A program made the translations under genes and the position numbers. A stretch of DNA of 6,162 nt. Origin: Nitrosomonas sp. GTDB taxonomy: Bacteria > Pseudomonadota > Gammaproteobacteria > Burkholderiales > Nitrosomonadaceae. This document shows positions 1 through 5,267 of the stretch, piece by piece. Numbering within the stretch: position 1 is the stretch's first letter; each line of letters starts with the position of its first letter. The stretch covers positions 1 through 6,162 of the forward strand of contig SXJH01000085.1 in assembly GCA_005779435.1 (NCBI GenBank), in the 5' to 3' direction. The notes under the pieces were generated by a model. That model saw only the letters and a program-made list of their open reading frames with translations. It was not told the DNA's origin and made no database searches.

Positions 1-51
1 AGGACCTGCGCCGATGATGAGTATGGATTGAATGTCGGTACGTTTAGGCAT
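1..51 (-). CDS. carB: Carbamoyl phosphate synthetase large subunit, N-terminal fragment (gene runs off the left edge)
   Basis: Only the first 17 codons are present, reading MPKRTDIQSILIIGAGP. This matches the conserved CarB start, a short basic segment followed by the first beta strand and the glycine turn of the first ATP-grasp half. CarB uses the ammonia made by CarA together with bicarbonate and two ATP to make carbamoyl phosphate for pyrimidines and arginine. The ATG lies 30 bp after the carA stop on the same strand, so the two are almost certainly cotranscribed. The sequence just upstream (AGAAAG) is only a weak ribosome binding site. Identification rests on the short match plus its position directly after carA, which is the usual order. 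Confidence 0.9.
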   Translation of the reverse strand, partial: MPKRTDIQSILIIGAGP

Positions 52-81
52 ACTTTCTAACGAGTCGTTACGCAGTAATTG

Positions 82-1230
82 TTAGGGATTATTTTTACGC
101 TGCCGCATCATTCGAATGAATTTATCAAACAAATAATCCGCTTCGTGCGGCCCCGGACTGGCTTCTGGGTGCCCCTGAAAGCAAAACGCCGGCTTATCGG
201 CCAATTCGAACCCTTGCAGACTGCCGTCGAACAACGATACATGCGTGATGCGCGCCGTTGCGGGCAATGTATCGGCATCCACCGCAAAACCATGATTCTG
301 GCTGGTAATGATCACTTTTCCGCTCGCCACATCCTGCACCGGATGATTGGCGCCATGATGGCCGAATTTCATTTTGACGGTACGCGCGCCGCTGGCCAGC
401 CCCAGGAGCTGATGGCCAAGACAAATGCCGAATACCGGAATATTTTGATTGAGAATGGCTTGCGTCGCTGCAATGGCATAATCGCAAGGCTCCGGATCGC
501 CGGGGCCGTTGGAAAGAAACACGCCGTCGGGACACGCCGCTAAAATTTCATCGGCTGGGGTTTGCGCCGGAAATACCGTGACCTTGCAGCCTCGTTGCGC
601 CAACTTGCGCAAAATCGTACGCTTGATGCCAAAATCGAATGCCGCGACATGGTACTGCGGATTCTCTTGTGCCTGGAAACCCGATTCCAGCGACCACTCG
701 CCTTCCGTCCATGTATACGATTGACTACAGCTGACCACCTTGGCAAGATCCATTCCCGCCAATCCCGGAAACTCCCTGGCCGCTTGCAATGCTTTGGCTT
801 CATCGACTTCGCCCGCCATAATGCAACCGGCCTGCGCGCCTTTTTCCCGCAAAATGCGCGTCAGCTTGCGGGTATCGACTTCAGCGACGGCAACGACATT
901 CTGCGCTTGGAGGAACTCGGATAAGGTATGGGTTTTGCGAAAACTACTCGCCGTCAACGGCAAATCGCGGATTACCAGACCCGCCGCATACACCTTGTCG
1001 ACGTTGCCGGACTCGAAATCCTCCGAATTAGTACCGGTATTGCCAATATGCGGATAAGTCAATGTAATGATTTGCTGGCAATACGACGGGTCGGTCAAAA
1101 TTTCCTGATACCCTGTCATTGCCGTATTGAAGGCGACTTCTCCGGTCTTAATTCCATCGACACCAATAGACACGCCACGAAGAATTGTTCCATCGGCAAG
1201 TGCGAGGATGGCGGGCGTGCTTTGTGACAC
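82..1230 (-). CDS. carA: Carbamoyl phosphate synthetase small (glutaminase) subunit
   Basis: CarA hydrolyses glutamine and channels the ammonia to CarB for carbamoyl phosphate synthesis in the cytoplasm. The 382-residue product matches the usual length of about 380. The N-terminal small-subunit domain (about residues 5-140) carries the typical stretch [21 protein letters not shown] class I glutamine amidotransferase domain follows (about 193-378), with NGPGDP at 241-246, the nucleophile elbow GICLGHQ containing C270, and the [10 protein letters not shown] segment with H354 and E356, completing the Cys-His-Glu triad. The start is taken as GTG at 1230 because AAGGAGT lies 5 nt upstream. A longer reading from TTG at 1278 adds 16 residues ([10 protein letters not shown]...) that look unlike CarA and has no ribosome binding site. 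carB follows after 30 bp. A good promoter sits in the upstream gap. Confidence 0.97.
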   Translation of the reverse strand: MSQSTPAILALADGTILRGVSIGVDGIKTGEVAFNTAMTGYQEILTDPSYCQQIITLTYPHIGNTGTNSEDFESGNVDKVYAAGLVIRDLPLTASSFRKTHTLSEFLQAQNVVAVAEVDTRKLTRILREKGAQAGCIMAGEVDEAKALQAAREFPGLAGMDLAKVVSCSQSYTWTEGEWSLESGFQAQENPQYHVAAFDFGIKRTILRKLAQRGCKVTVFPAQTPADEILAACPDGVFLSNGPGDPEPCDYAIAATQAILNQNIPVFGICLGHQLLGLASGARTVKMKFGHHGANHPVQDVASGKVIITSQNHGFAVDADTLPATARITHVSLFDGSLQGFELADKPAFCFQGHPEASPGPHEADYLFDKFIRMMRQRKNNP

Positions 1231-1235
1231 AAAAA

Positions 1236-1242
1236 ACTCCTT
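1236..1242 (-). promoter_or_regulatory. Ribosome binding site of carA
   Basis: On the minus strand this reads AAGGAGT, close to the full anti-16S complement, with 5 nt (TTTTT) before the GTG at 1230. It decides the carA start in favour of GTG over the upstream in-frame TTG at 1278. Confidence 0.85.
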
Positions 1243-1309
1243 GGAAGCTGACAAGATATGGAAACAGACCCAGATCAACCAATCGTATTGGCCTGGCTTT
1301 GAAGGTGGA

Positions 1310-1338
1310 ATTATACGTGAGAACGGTTTATTTTTCTA
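1310..1338 (-). promoter_or_regulatory. Probable sigma70 promoter of carAB
   Basis: On the minus strand a perfect -10 hexamer TATAAT (1315-1310) lies exactly 17 bp after TAGAAA (1338-1333), which matches 4 of 6 bases of TTGACA. This predicts a transcript start near 1303 and a leader of about 73 nt before the carA GTG. The leader contains a short inverted repeat (1277-1293), and an 8-bp palindrome CTGCGCAG (1344-1351) sits just upstream of the -35. Either could be regulatory, but that is speculation. The position between rsgA and carA fits carAB being transcribed separately from the rsgA operon, although no convincing terminator is seen after rsgA. Confidence 0.6.
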
Positions 1339-1385
1339 CGCACCTGCGCAGCGATGACAAAAAAACGACCGGATTTTCAGGCAAT

Positions 1386-2294
1386 TCATTTGCATTGATG
1401 CGAAGAAAACAGCTTATGATAAAACGCCAAGCGCTTGGGCTGGATCTTACCCTGCTGCGCGGCTTCTATTACGGCACAGCCCGGTTCGTTGATATGACGG
1501 CAGTTGCTGAATTTGCAGCGCCCGAAGTATGGCTGAAATTCAACGAACCCCCATGCCAGGTTTTCTTGCGCAATATGATTGAGTCCAAACTCCTGAAATC
1601 CGGGTGAATCGATAATCGCACTTTCCGCATCGAGCCGGTACAGTTGCGAATGTGTGGTGGTGTGACAACCGGAATCCAATGCCAAAGAGATTTCCGCAGT
1701 GGCGCGCTTGGCTTGCGGAATCAATGTATTGAGCAACGTGGATTTACCCATGCCGGATTGCCCGGCAAGAACACTCAAATGTTTTTTTAAGTAGGGCTGC
1801 AGCAACGAAACATCGTGCAATGCACTCAACACCAGCACGCGACAACCCAAATCCCGATAGCACGACAACATATCCATCGCTATTCGGGTCGGTTCGACCA
1901 GATCGGCCTTGTTCAACACAATCAGCACAGCGATATTCTCACTCTCAGCCGCAACCAGACAGCGATTGATCAATTCCTCGCTAAAACTGGGTATTGCAGC
2001 AACAACGACGATCACTTGCGTCACATTGGCCGCAATGATTTTTTCTTTGAATGCATCGCTGCGGTACAGCTTGGACGTACGCGGCTCTATCGCTTCGATA
2101 ACGCCCTGCTCGTTTGCGGTGGGTCGATACTCAACCCGATCGCCGCAGGCAACGCCGCTTTTCTTGCCGCGCATGACGCACGAGATCGTTTCCCCTGCGC
2201 TTGTTTCAACCGTATAGTGCCTGCCGAATGCTGCGACGACTTGCCCGATCAAGGTTGCCGCACACTGCTTGGTTTTGGGAATACGAACGCTCAA
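1386..2294 (-). CDS. rsgA: Ribosome small subunit-dependent GTPase A (30S maturation factor)
   Basis: RsgA (YjeQ/EngC) is a circularly permuted GTPase that checks late 30S subunit assembly and helps release RbfA. The 302-residue protein has an N-terminal OB-fold (about 15-70) and then the G motifs in permuted order: G4 NKAD 128-131, G5 SAL 157-159, G1/P-loop GQSGMGKST 178-186, G2 threonines around 211-214 and G3 DSPG 229-232. A C-terminal zinc-binding motif follows (C260, C265, H267, C273), all characteristic of the family. The start is a TTG at 2294 whose TTGA overlaps the TGA stop of the upstream dehydratase gene. No ATG, GTG or other TTG lies between it and the in-frame stop at 2334-2336, and no clear ribosome binding site is seen, so translational coupling is likely. 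It is the last gene of the M48-dehydratase-rsgA operon. Confidence 0.96.
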   Translation of the reverse strand: MSVRIPKTKQCAATLIGQVVAAFGRHYTVETSAGETISCVMRGKKSGVACGDRVEYRPTANEQGVIEAIEPRTSKLYRSDAFKEKIIAANVTQVIVVVAAIPSFSEELINRCLVAAESENIAVLIVLNKADLVEPTRIAMDMLSCYRDLGCRVLVLSALHDVSLLQPYLKKHLSVLAGQSGMGKSTLLNTLIPQAKRATAEISLALDSGCHTTTHSQLYRLDAESAIIDSPGFQEFGLNHIAQENLAWGFVEFQPYFGRCKFSNCRHINEPGCAVIEAAQQGKIQPKRLAFYHKLFSSHQCK

Positions 2295-2635
2295 ATTGAA
2301 AACAACTTGTCGATTTTTGCTGCGCAGATAAAGTCATTCTCGGATAACCCGCCGATGGCATGCGTCATGTAAGTGACGACACATTGATTGTAACCAACCA
2401 GCATGTCCGGATGGTGATCCTCGCGATGAGAAATCCATGCCACCGCATTCACGAATGCCATGGTTTGGTAATAATTCTTAAAATGGTAGGTTTTAGTAAT
2501 TTGCTTGTCCTGCCATTGCCAACCGTCCAATTGCCGCAACAAAACGGCGATTTCATCGCCGGATAGCGGCGGCACGCCGCCTTCGCAAGGCTTGCATTGT
2601 TTTGACGTCAAATCGCACCCGGCATTATTGTTCAT
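2291..2635 (-). CDS. Pterin-4a-carbinolamine dehydratase (PCD/DCoH family)
   Basis: The enzyme dehydrates 4a-hydroxytetrahydrobiopterin (or a related pterin) so that the cofactor of aromatic amino acid hydroxylases can be recycled. The 114-residue product carries the full family signature: H70-x3-H74-H75-P76-x5-Y82-x9-H92-x8-D101. The N-terminal extension has C14-x2-C17 followed by EGGVPPL, a segment I associate with many proteobacterial members; its role is unclear to me. The ATG overlaps the end of the protease gene by 4 bp (ATGA), with AGGGG 5 nt upstream as ribosome binding site. Its own stop overlaps the rsgA TTG. No phenylalanine hydroxylase (phhA) is in the window, so the physiological substrate is not shown by context. 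The name phhB is used for the Pseudomonas homologue; I leave the symbol blank because the partner enzyme is not seen. Confidence 0.95.
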   Translation of the reverse strand: MNNNAGCDLTSKQCKPCEGGVPPLSGDEIAVLLRQLDGWQWQDKQITKTYHFKNYYQTMAFVNAVAWISHREDHHPDMLVGYNQCVVTYMTHAIGGLSENDFICAAKIDKLFSI

Positions 2636-3888
2636 ACTTGCCCCTGATTTTGTAAATGCGCCACGCGAATCGACGCCGGCGGGTGCGAATCGTAAAATGC
2701 GGAATGCAAGGGATCCGGCGTAAGCGTCGCAGCATTGTCCTGATAAAGCTTAACCAGCGCATGTATCAAATCGTCGGCCGATGAGTTTTTCGCGGCGAAA
2801 GCATCGGCCTCGAATTCATGCTTACGCGAATAAATACTCGATATCGGATGCAACAAAAAAGTAAATACCGGCATCACCAGAAAAAACAGCAGCAGTGCCA
2901 TTGCGGTTGACGGCACATGAGCAACCTGCACACCCAATCCTTCATAAAACCAACCCTGCTGCATCAAATTCCCCAAGATCCATAGAAAAGCCAAGCTCAT
3001 CGCGAAAGAAATCGCGATGTGTTTGATCACATGGCGGTGTTTGAAATGCCCCAGTTCGTGCGCCAGCACTGCCTCGATTTCTCCCGGACTCAATCGCGCC
3101 AGCAAAGTATCAAAAAACACGATACGCTTGGTTTTGCCAAAACCGGTGAAATACGCATTGCCGTGATTGCTGCGGCGCGAACCGTCCATGACGAACAAGC
3201 CGCTGGCTTTAAAACCGCATTTATTCATCAACCGTTCGATGCGCGCCTTCAAAGTTTCGTCTTCCAGCGGAATGAATTTATTAAACAATGGCGCAATCCA
3301 GGTCGGAAAAATCGCAACCACGAACAGATTAAAAGCGATCCAGGCAAACCATGCATATATCCACCAGTTCTCGCCCATTTTTTCCATCAGCCACAAAACG
3401 CACAATAACAACGGCGCGCCCAGCGCCAACCCCAGTACGGCTTGCTTGATCAAGTCGGCGCAAAACATCGCCGGTGTCATTTTGTTAAAACCATATTGCG
3501 CTTCGATGACAAAGGTGCGGTAATAGCGCAAAGGAATGTCGGCAGCGCTCATGATCAATAGCACGCTGACGATCAGTGCCATGCCGTGCGCTAAAGAATC
3601 ATCCAACCGGCTCGACCAAAATTCGCTCACAGCATTCAAACCGCCCCCCAAAGTCAAAACCAGCAACAACGCCACGTGCAGCACAATCTGCGGATAACCG
3701 GCACGCGTTTTGTCACAGGTGTAGTTTGCGGCTTTTTGGTGATCGGCCAAACTGATCCGGTCGGCAAATTGCTCCGGCACCTTGTCTTGATGCATCCGGA
3801 TATAGCGGATATGCCTTATCGACAACCCGATCTGGATCAACGTGGTCAGTGAGAGCGCAATCAAAAAAATCAGTGTAAAACTTTGCAT
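2632..3888 (-). CDS. Ste24/CAAX-prenyl-protease-type M48 membrane metalloprotease
   Basis: This is a 418-residue zinc metalloprotease of family M48A embedded in the inner membrane. Zinc ligands are the HELGH motif at 277-281 (H277, H281, catalytic E278) and E358 in EFEAD (358-362). Other Ste24 hallmarks are the DGSRRSNHGNAYFTG segment (235-249) and the C-terminal SHPP..R motif (401-408). About seven hydrophobic segments can be seen (roughly 3-22, 66-86, 103-119, 147-167, 176-196, 288-308, 328-348), as in yeast Ste24. Bacteria lack prenylated CAAX proteins, so the likely job is membrane protein quality control or an unknown processing step; this is inference. It is the first gene of the operon with the dehydratase and rsgA, divergent from orn with 98 bp between start codons. 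The ribosome binding site before the ATG is weak. Confidence 0.93.
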   Translation of the reverse strand: MQSFTLIFLIALSLTTLIQIGLSIRHIRYIRMHQDKVPEQFADRISLADHQKAANYTCDKTRAGYPQIVLHVALLLVLTLGGGLNAVSEFWSSRLDDSLAHGMALIVSVLLIMSAADIPLRYYRTFVIEAQYGFNKMTPAMFCADLIKQAVLGLALGAPLLLCVLWLMEKMGENWWIYAWFAWIAFNLFVVAIFPTWIAPLFNKFIPLEDETLKARIERLMNKCGFKASGLFVMDGSRRSNHGNAYFTGFGKTKRIVFFDTLLARLSPGEIEAVLAHELGHFKHRHVIKHIAISFAMSLAFLWILGNLMQQGWFYEGLGVQVAHVPSTAMALLLFFLVMPVFTFLLHPISSIYSRKHEFEADAFAAKNSSADDLIHALVKLYQDNAATLTPDPLHSAFYDSHPPASIRVAHLQNQGQV

Positions 3889-3914
3889 GGTGTTTCGCTT
3901 GGGATCAAAAGTTT

Positions 3915-3943
3915 TTGCCGTGACGTACTATCGGCGATATGAC
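3915..3943 (+). promoter_or_regulatory. Candidate sigma70 promoter of orn
   Basis: TTGCCG (3915-3920) and TATGAC (3938-3943) are separated by 17 bp, each matching 4 of 6 consensus bases. The predicted start near 3950 would give a leader of about 37 nt. This is moderate support only; no other pair in the gap is clearly better. Confidence 0.35.
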
Positions 3944-3975
3944 ACAATTAAAAGCATTTCATTCAATTCAAAAAA

Positions 3976-3981
3976 GAGAAG
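3976..3981 (+). promoter_or_regulatory. Ribosome binding site of orn
   Basis: GAGAAG lies 5 nt before ATG 3987. It supports this start over an in-frame ATG at 3939, which would add 16 residues not found in oligoribonucleases and would overlap the candidate promoter. Confidence 0.7.
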
Positions 3982-3986
3982 TCATT

Positions 3987-4532
3987 ATGGCACAAGATAG
4001 CAATAACCTCATCTGGGTAGACATGGAAATGACCGGATTAAATCCCGATAGCGACCGCATCATTGAAGTCGCATTGGTGATCACCGATTCGCAATTGAAC
4101 ACCGTCGCGGAAGGTCCGGTCTTGGTCGTGCACCAACCCGATGCGGTACTGGACGCCATGGACAAATGGAACAAATCGACACATTCCAAATCCGGCTTGA
4201 TCGGCAAGATCAAAGCTTCCAGGCTCTCGGAAACCGATGTCGAAGCGCAAATGCTCGAATTTCTCAAACAGCATGTACCCGTCGGCGTATCGCCGATGTG
4301 CGGCAATTCGATTTGCCAGGACCGTCGTTTTATGGTGCGCACAATGCCGCAATTGGAAGCGTACTTCCATTACCGCAATCTGGATGTCAGCACCCTCAAA
4401 GAATTGGCCAAACGCTGGAAACCGGAAATCGCCGCCGGTTTTACCAAAGACAGCAAACATGAAGCGTTATCCGATATTTACGATTCCATCGCCGAGCTCA
4501 AGCATTACCGTCAGCATTTTATTATTGCCTAG
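3987..4532 (+). CDS. orn: Oligoribonuclease (DEDDh 3'-5' exoribonuclease)
   Basis: Orn degrades very short RNAs (nano-RNA), the last step of mRNA decay, and hydrolyses pGpG, thereby clearing the product of cyclic-di-GMP turnover. The product has 181 residues, the same as E. coli Orn, and the DEDDh catalytic set falls at identical positions: D12 and E14 in [10 protein letters not shown]112 in [12 protein letters not shown]158 and D163 in KHEALSDI. Y129 of the YFHYR segment is also kept. The C-terminus ends YRQHFIIA where E. coli has YREHFIKL. The TAG stop (4530-4532) overlaps the left end of a palindromic insertion-like element, so the last codon or stop may have been remade by that insertion. 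The gene is monocistronic by layout and divergent from the M48 operon. Confidence 0.97.
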   Translation: MAQDSNNLIWVDMEMTGLNPDSDRIIEVALVITDSQLNTVAEGPVLVVHQPDAVLDAMDKWNKSTHSKSGLIGKIKASRLSETDVEAQMLEFLKQHVPVGVSPMCGNSICQDRRFMVRTMPQLEAYFHYRNLDVSTLKELAKRWKPEIAAGFTKDSKHEALSDIYDSIAELKHYRQHFIIA

Positions 4533-4550
4533 GAGTCTATCGGACTTAAG
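4529..4550 (+). repeat. Left terminal inverted repeat of the palindromic element
   Basis: This is the reverse complement of 4675-4696 with one mismatch (A4531 against C4694); positions 4532-4550 are a perfect 19-bp match. It contains the TAG stop codon of orn. Confidence 0.9.
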
Positions 4551-4584
4551 GCTAATCTACTGCGCCAATGAGATAATGGCTCAT

Positions 4585-4639
4585 ATTTCCTTAATTTTTC
4601 GTTGTATAGATTCACTATGCGCCTCAAAATTAAGAAAAT
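4585..4639. repeat. Internal inverted repeat (central stem) of the palindromic element
   Basis: CTTAATTTT (4590-4598) and AAAATTAAG (4626-4634) are perfect complements. The pairing extends outward past one mismatch to 14 positions (4585-4598 with 4626-4639). The 27-nt loop holds a further small dyad, ATAG (4606-4609) with CTAT (4615-4618). This nesting places the loop close to the element's centre of symmetry. Confidence 0.85.
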
Positions 4640-4674
4640 CCGCACTCATTCTCTCACTTGGCTCGCTACGATTG

Positions 4675-4696
4675 CTTAAGTCCGATAGACTCCCAG
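4675..4696 (-). repeat. Right terminal inverted repeat of the palindromic element
   Basis: Begins CTTAAGTCCGATAGACTCC and mirrors 4529-4550 with one mismatch. It ends 93 bp before the start codon of the EF-hand protein gene. Confidence 0.9.
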
Positions 4697-4734
4697 CAAA
4701 TTATTTTCAGAACTTTCGTGCAATCTCTATTTCT

Positions 4735-4755
4735 AAAAAGCGGAAGTGCTTTTTT
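4735..4755 (+). terminator. Small terminator-like hairpin with T-run
   Basis: AAAAAGC (4735-4741), loop GGAAGT, GCTTTTT (4748-4754), then another T. The stem has 7 bp but only two G-C pairs, so it is weak. It could be the original orn terminator, pushed away by the palindromic element. Alternatively, as it lies only about 35 nt before the next ATG, it could be an attenuator for the downstream gene. Its A-rich left arm would make it work about equally on the other strand. Confidence 0.35.
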
Positions 4756-4789
4756 GCCTTTCATTTACTCATCATTTTGGAGAATCACG

Positions 4790-5194
4790 ATGCGCGCTAA
4801 CAATAATTTGATTTTCACCACGATTGGAGCCGTTCTTTTATTAACGCTCAACACCACAACAGTTTTGGCGAGCGATGCCGCCAAAGAGGACAAACATCAG
4901 CATCACACCGCAAAAACCGCCGATAAAAAACCCACCGACAACCACGAACATCAAGGCCATCAGTGCGATCATAAAATGTCATCCGTCGACACCGACAAAG
5001 ACGGCAGGATCAGCAGAGAAGAATTCATCAAACACCACGAACTGATGTTCGACAAGAAAGATAGCAACAAAGACGGTTTCCTGGATGAATCGGAAATGCA
5101 TCATATGATGGGGCATAAACATAAGCATATGCACGACCACGGCAACCAGAGCAAGGAAGGTGGCCATGCCCATAGCAGCGATTCTAAGAAATAA
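4790..5194 (+). CDS. Exported histidine-rich EF-hand protein, function unknown
   Basis: The 134-residue product has a signal peptide (basic MRANNN, hydrophobic core about 7-20, likely cleavage after VLA at 25-27), so it is probably periplasmic. Two EF-hand calcium loops lie close together: DTDKDGRISREE at 67-78 and DSNKDGFLDESE at 91-102, with acidic or polar residues at the metal positions and glycine at loop position 6. Eighteen histidines flank the pair, clustered at 36-61 and 104-128 (for example HKHKHMHDH at 109-117), and there is one cysteine in the mature part (C59). Calcium binding plus binding of a transition metal such as Ni, Cu or Zn is a reasonable inference, not shown. Start chosen at ATG 4790 because TGGAG lies 7 nt upstream and the signal peptide begins there; a longer in-frame reading from 4658 would begin inside the palindromic element. 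A strong terminator follows. No partner gene is visible. Confidence 0.88.
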   Translation: MRANNNLIFTTIGAVLLLTLNTTTVLASDAAKEDKHQHHTAKTADKKPTDNHEHQGHQCDHKMSSVDTDKDGRISREEFIKHHELMFDKKDSNKDGFLDESEMHHMMGHKHKHMHDHGNQSKEGGHAHSSDSKK

Positions 5195-5209
5195 AAGAGT
5201 ACTGCACTG

Positions 5210-5259
5210 ACGCTGACAATTACCGGTTCTCTCCTTTCCGATAGTTGTCAGCGTTTTTT
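5210..5259 (+). terminator. Intrinsic (rho-independent) terminator after the EF-hand gene
   Basis: ACGCTGACAA (5210-5219) pairs perfectly with TTGTCAGCGT (5245-5254) and runs into six T residues (5254-5259). The stem can be lengthened inside by TTA/TAG with one wobble and by CGG/CCG. It lies 16 nt after the EF-hand stop and before the end of the convergent peptidase gene. On the minus strand the T-tract is poor, so it mainly serves the plus-strand gene. Confidence 0.88.
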
Positions 5260-5267
5260 ATCGAACA

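Larger units (their letters stand above)
3889..3986. promoter_or_regulatory. Divergent intergenic promoter region between the M48 protease operon and orn
   Basis: This 98-bp gap separates two divergent start codons and must hold at least one promoter. Minus strand: TTGAAT (3966-3961), 16 bp, TGTCAT (3944-3939) is a weak candidate for the protease operon, 4 of 6 matches in each hexamer. The plus-strand candidate for orn is listed separately and its -10 overlaps this one, so the two transcription units may compete. Both assignments are by eye. Confidence 0.35.
4529..4696. mobile_element. MITE-like palindromic element, 168 bp, non-coding
   Basis: The ends are inverted repeats of GGAGTCTATCGGACTTAAG: perfect over 19 bp, or 22 bp with one mismatch when CTA at left and CAG at right are included. 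The interior continues the symmetry. GCCAA (4564-4568) pairs with TTGGC (4658-4662), TGAGATAATG (4569-4578) with CATTCTCTCA (4647-4656, one mismatch), and ATTTCCTTAATTTT (4585-4598) with its complement at 4626-4639 (one mismatch). The whole element could fold into one long hairpin. It has no ORF of note and fills the gap between orn and the EF-hand gene. Size, terminal repeats and lack of coding suggest a MITE or a collapsed insertion sequence. No target-site duplication is evident at either choice of boundary, so the mobile interpretation is inferred. I do not recognise the parent element. Confidence 0.65.

Noticed and set aside
79..543. Plus-strand open frame of 154 codons opposite carA (and similar open frames opposite rsgA, the protease and orn)
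   Set aside because: These lie antisense to clearly identified genes, show no recognisable domains and are explained as shadows of the coding strand.
1231..1278. N-terminal extension of CarA from an in-frame TTG at 1278
   Set aside because: There is no ribosome binding site before it, the extra 16 residues do not look like CarA, and a strong AAGGAGT sits at the right distance from the GTG at 1230.
1339..1385. Possible terminator after rsgA (T-run at minus-strand 1366-1360 and palindrome CTGCGCAG at 1344-1351)
   Set aside because: The T-run is not preceded by a stable G+C-rich stem and the palindrome has no T-run after it, so no terminator is called.
3939..3986. Longer orn reading starting at ATG 3939
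   Set aside because: It would overlap the candidate -10 box and add residues absent from oligoribonucleases; ATG 3987 has GAGAAG upstream and gives the exact family length and E. coli residue numbering.
4551..4674. CRISPR array or small RNA gene in the orn downstream gap
   Set aside because: The repeats are a single inverted pair with nested dyads, not direct repeats with spacers, and no independent promoter-terminator pair is seen.
4512..4708. CAGCA occurring at 4512-4516 and 4694-4698 as a possible target-site duplication
   Set aside because: The left copy lies inside orn, 16 bp away from the left end of the element, so the copies do not flank the insertion symmetrically; in AT-rich surroundings this is likely chance.
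4658..4789. Longer reading of the EF-hand gene beginning inside the palindromic element
   Set aside because: The extra 44 residues come from repeat and spacer DNA and would bury the signal peptide; ATG 4790 has its own ribosome binding site.
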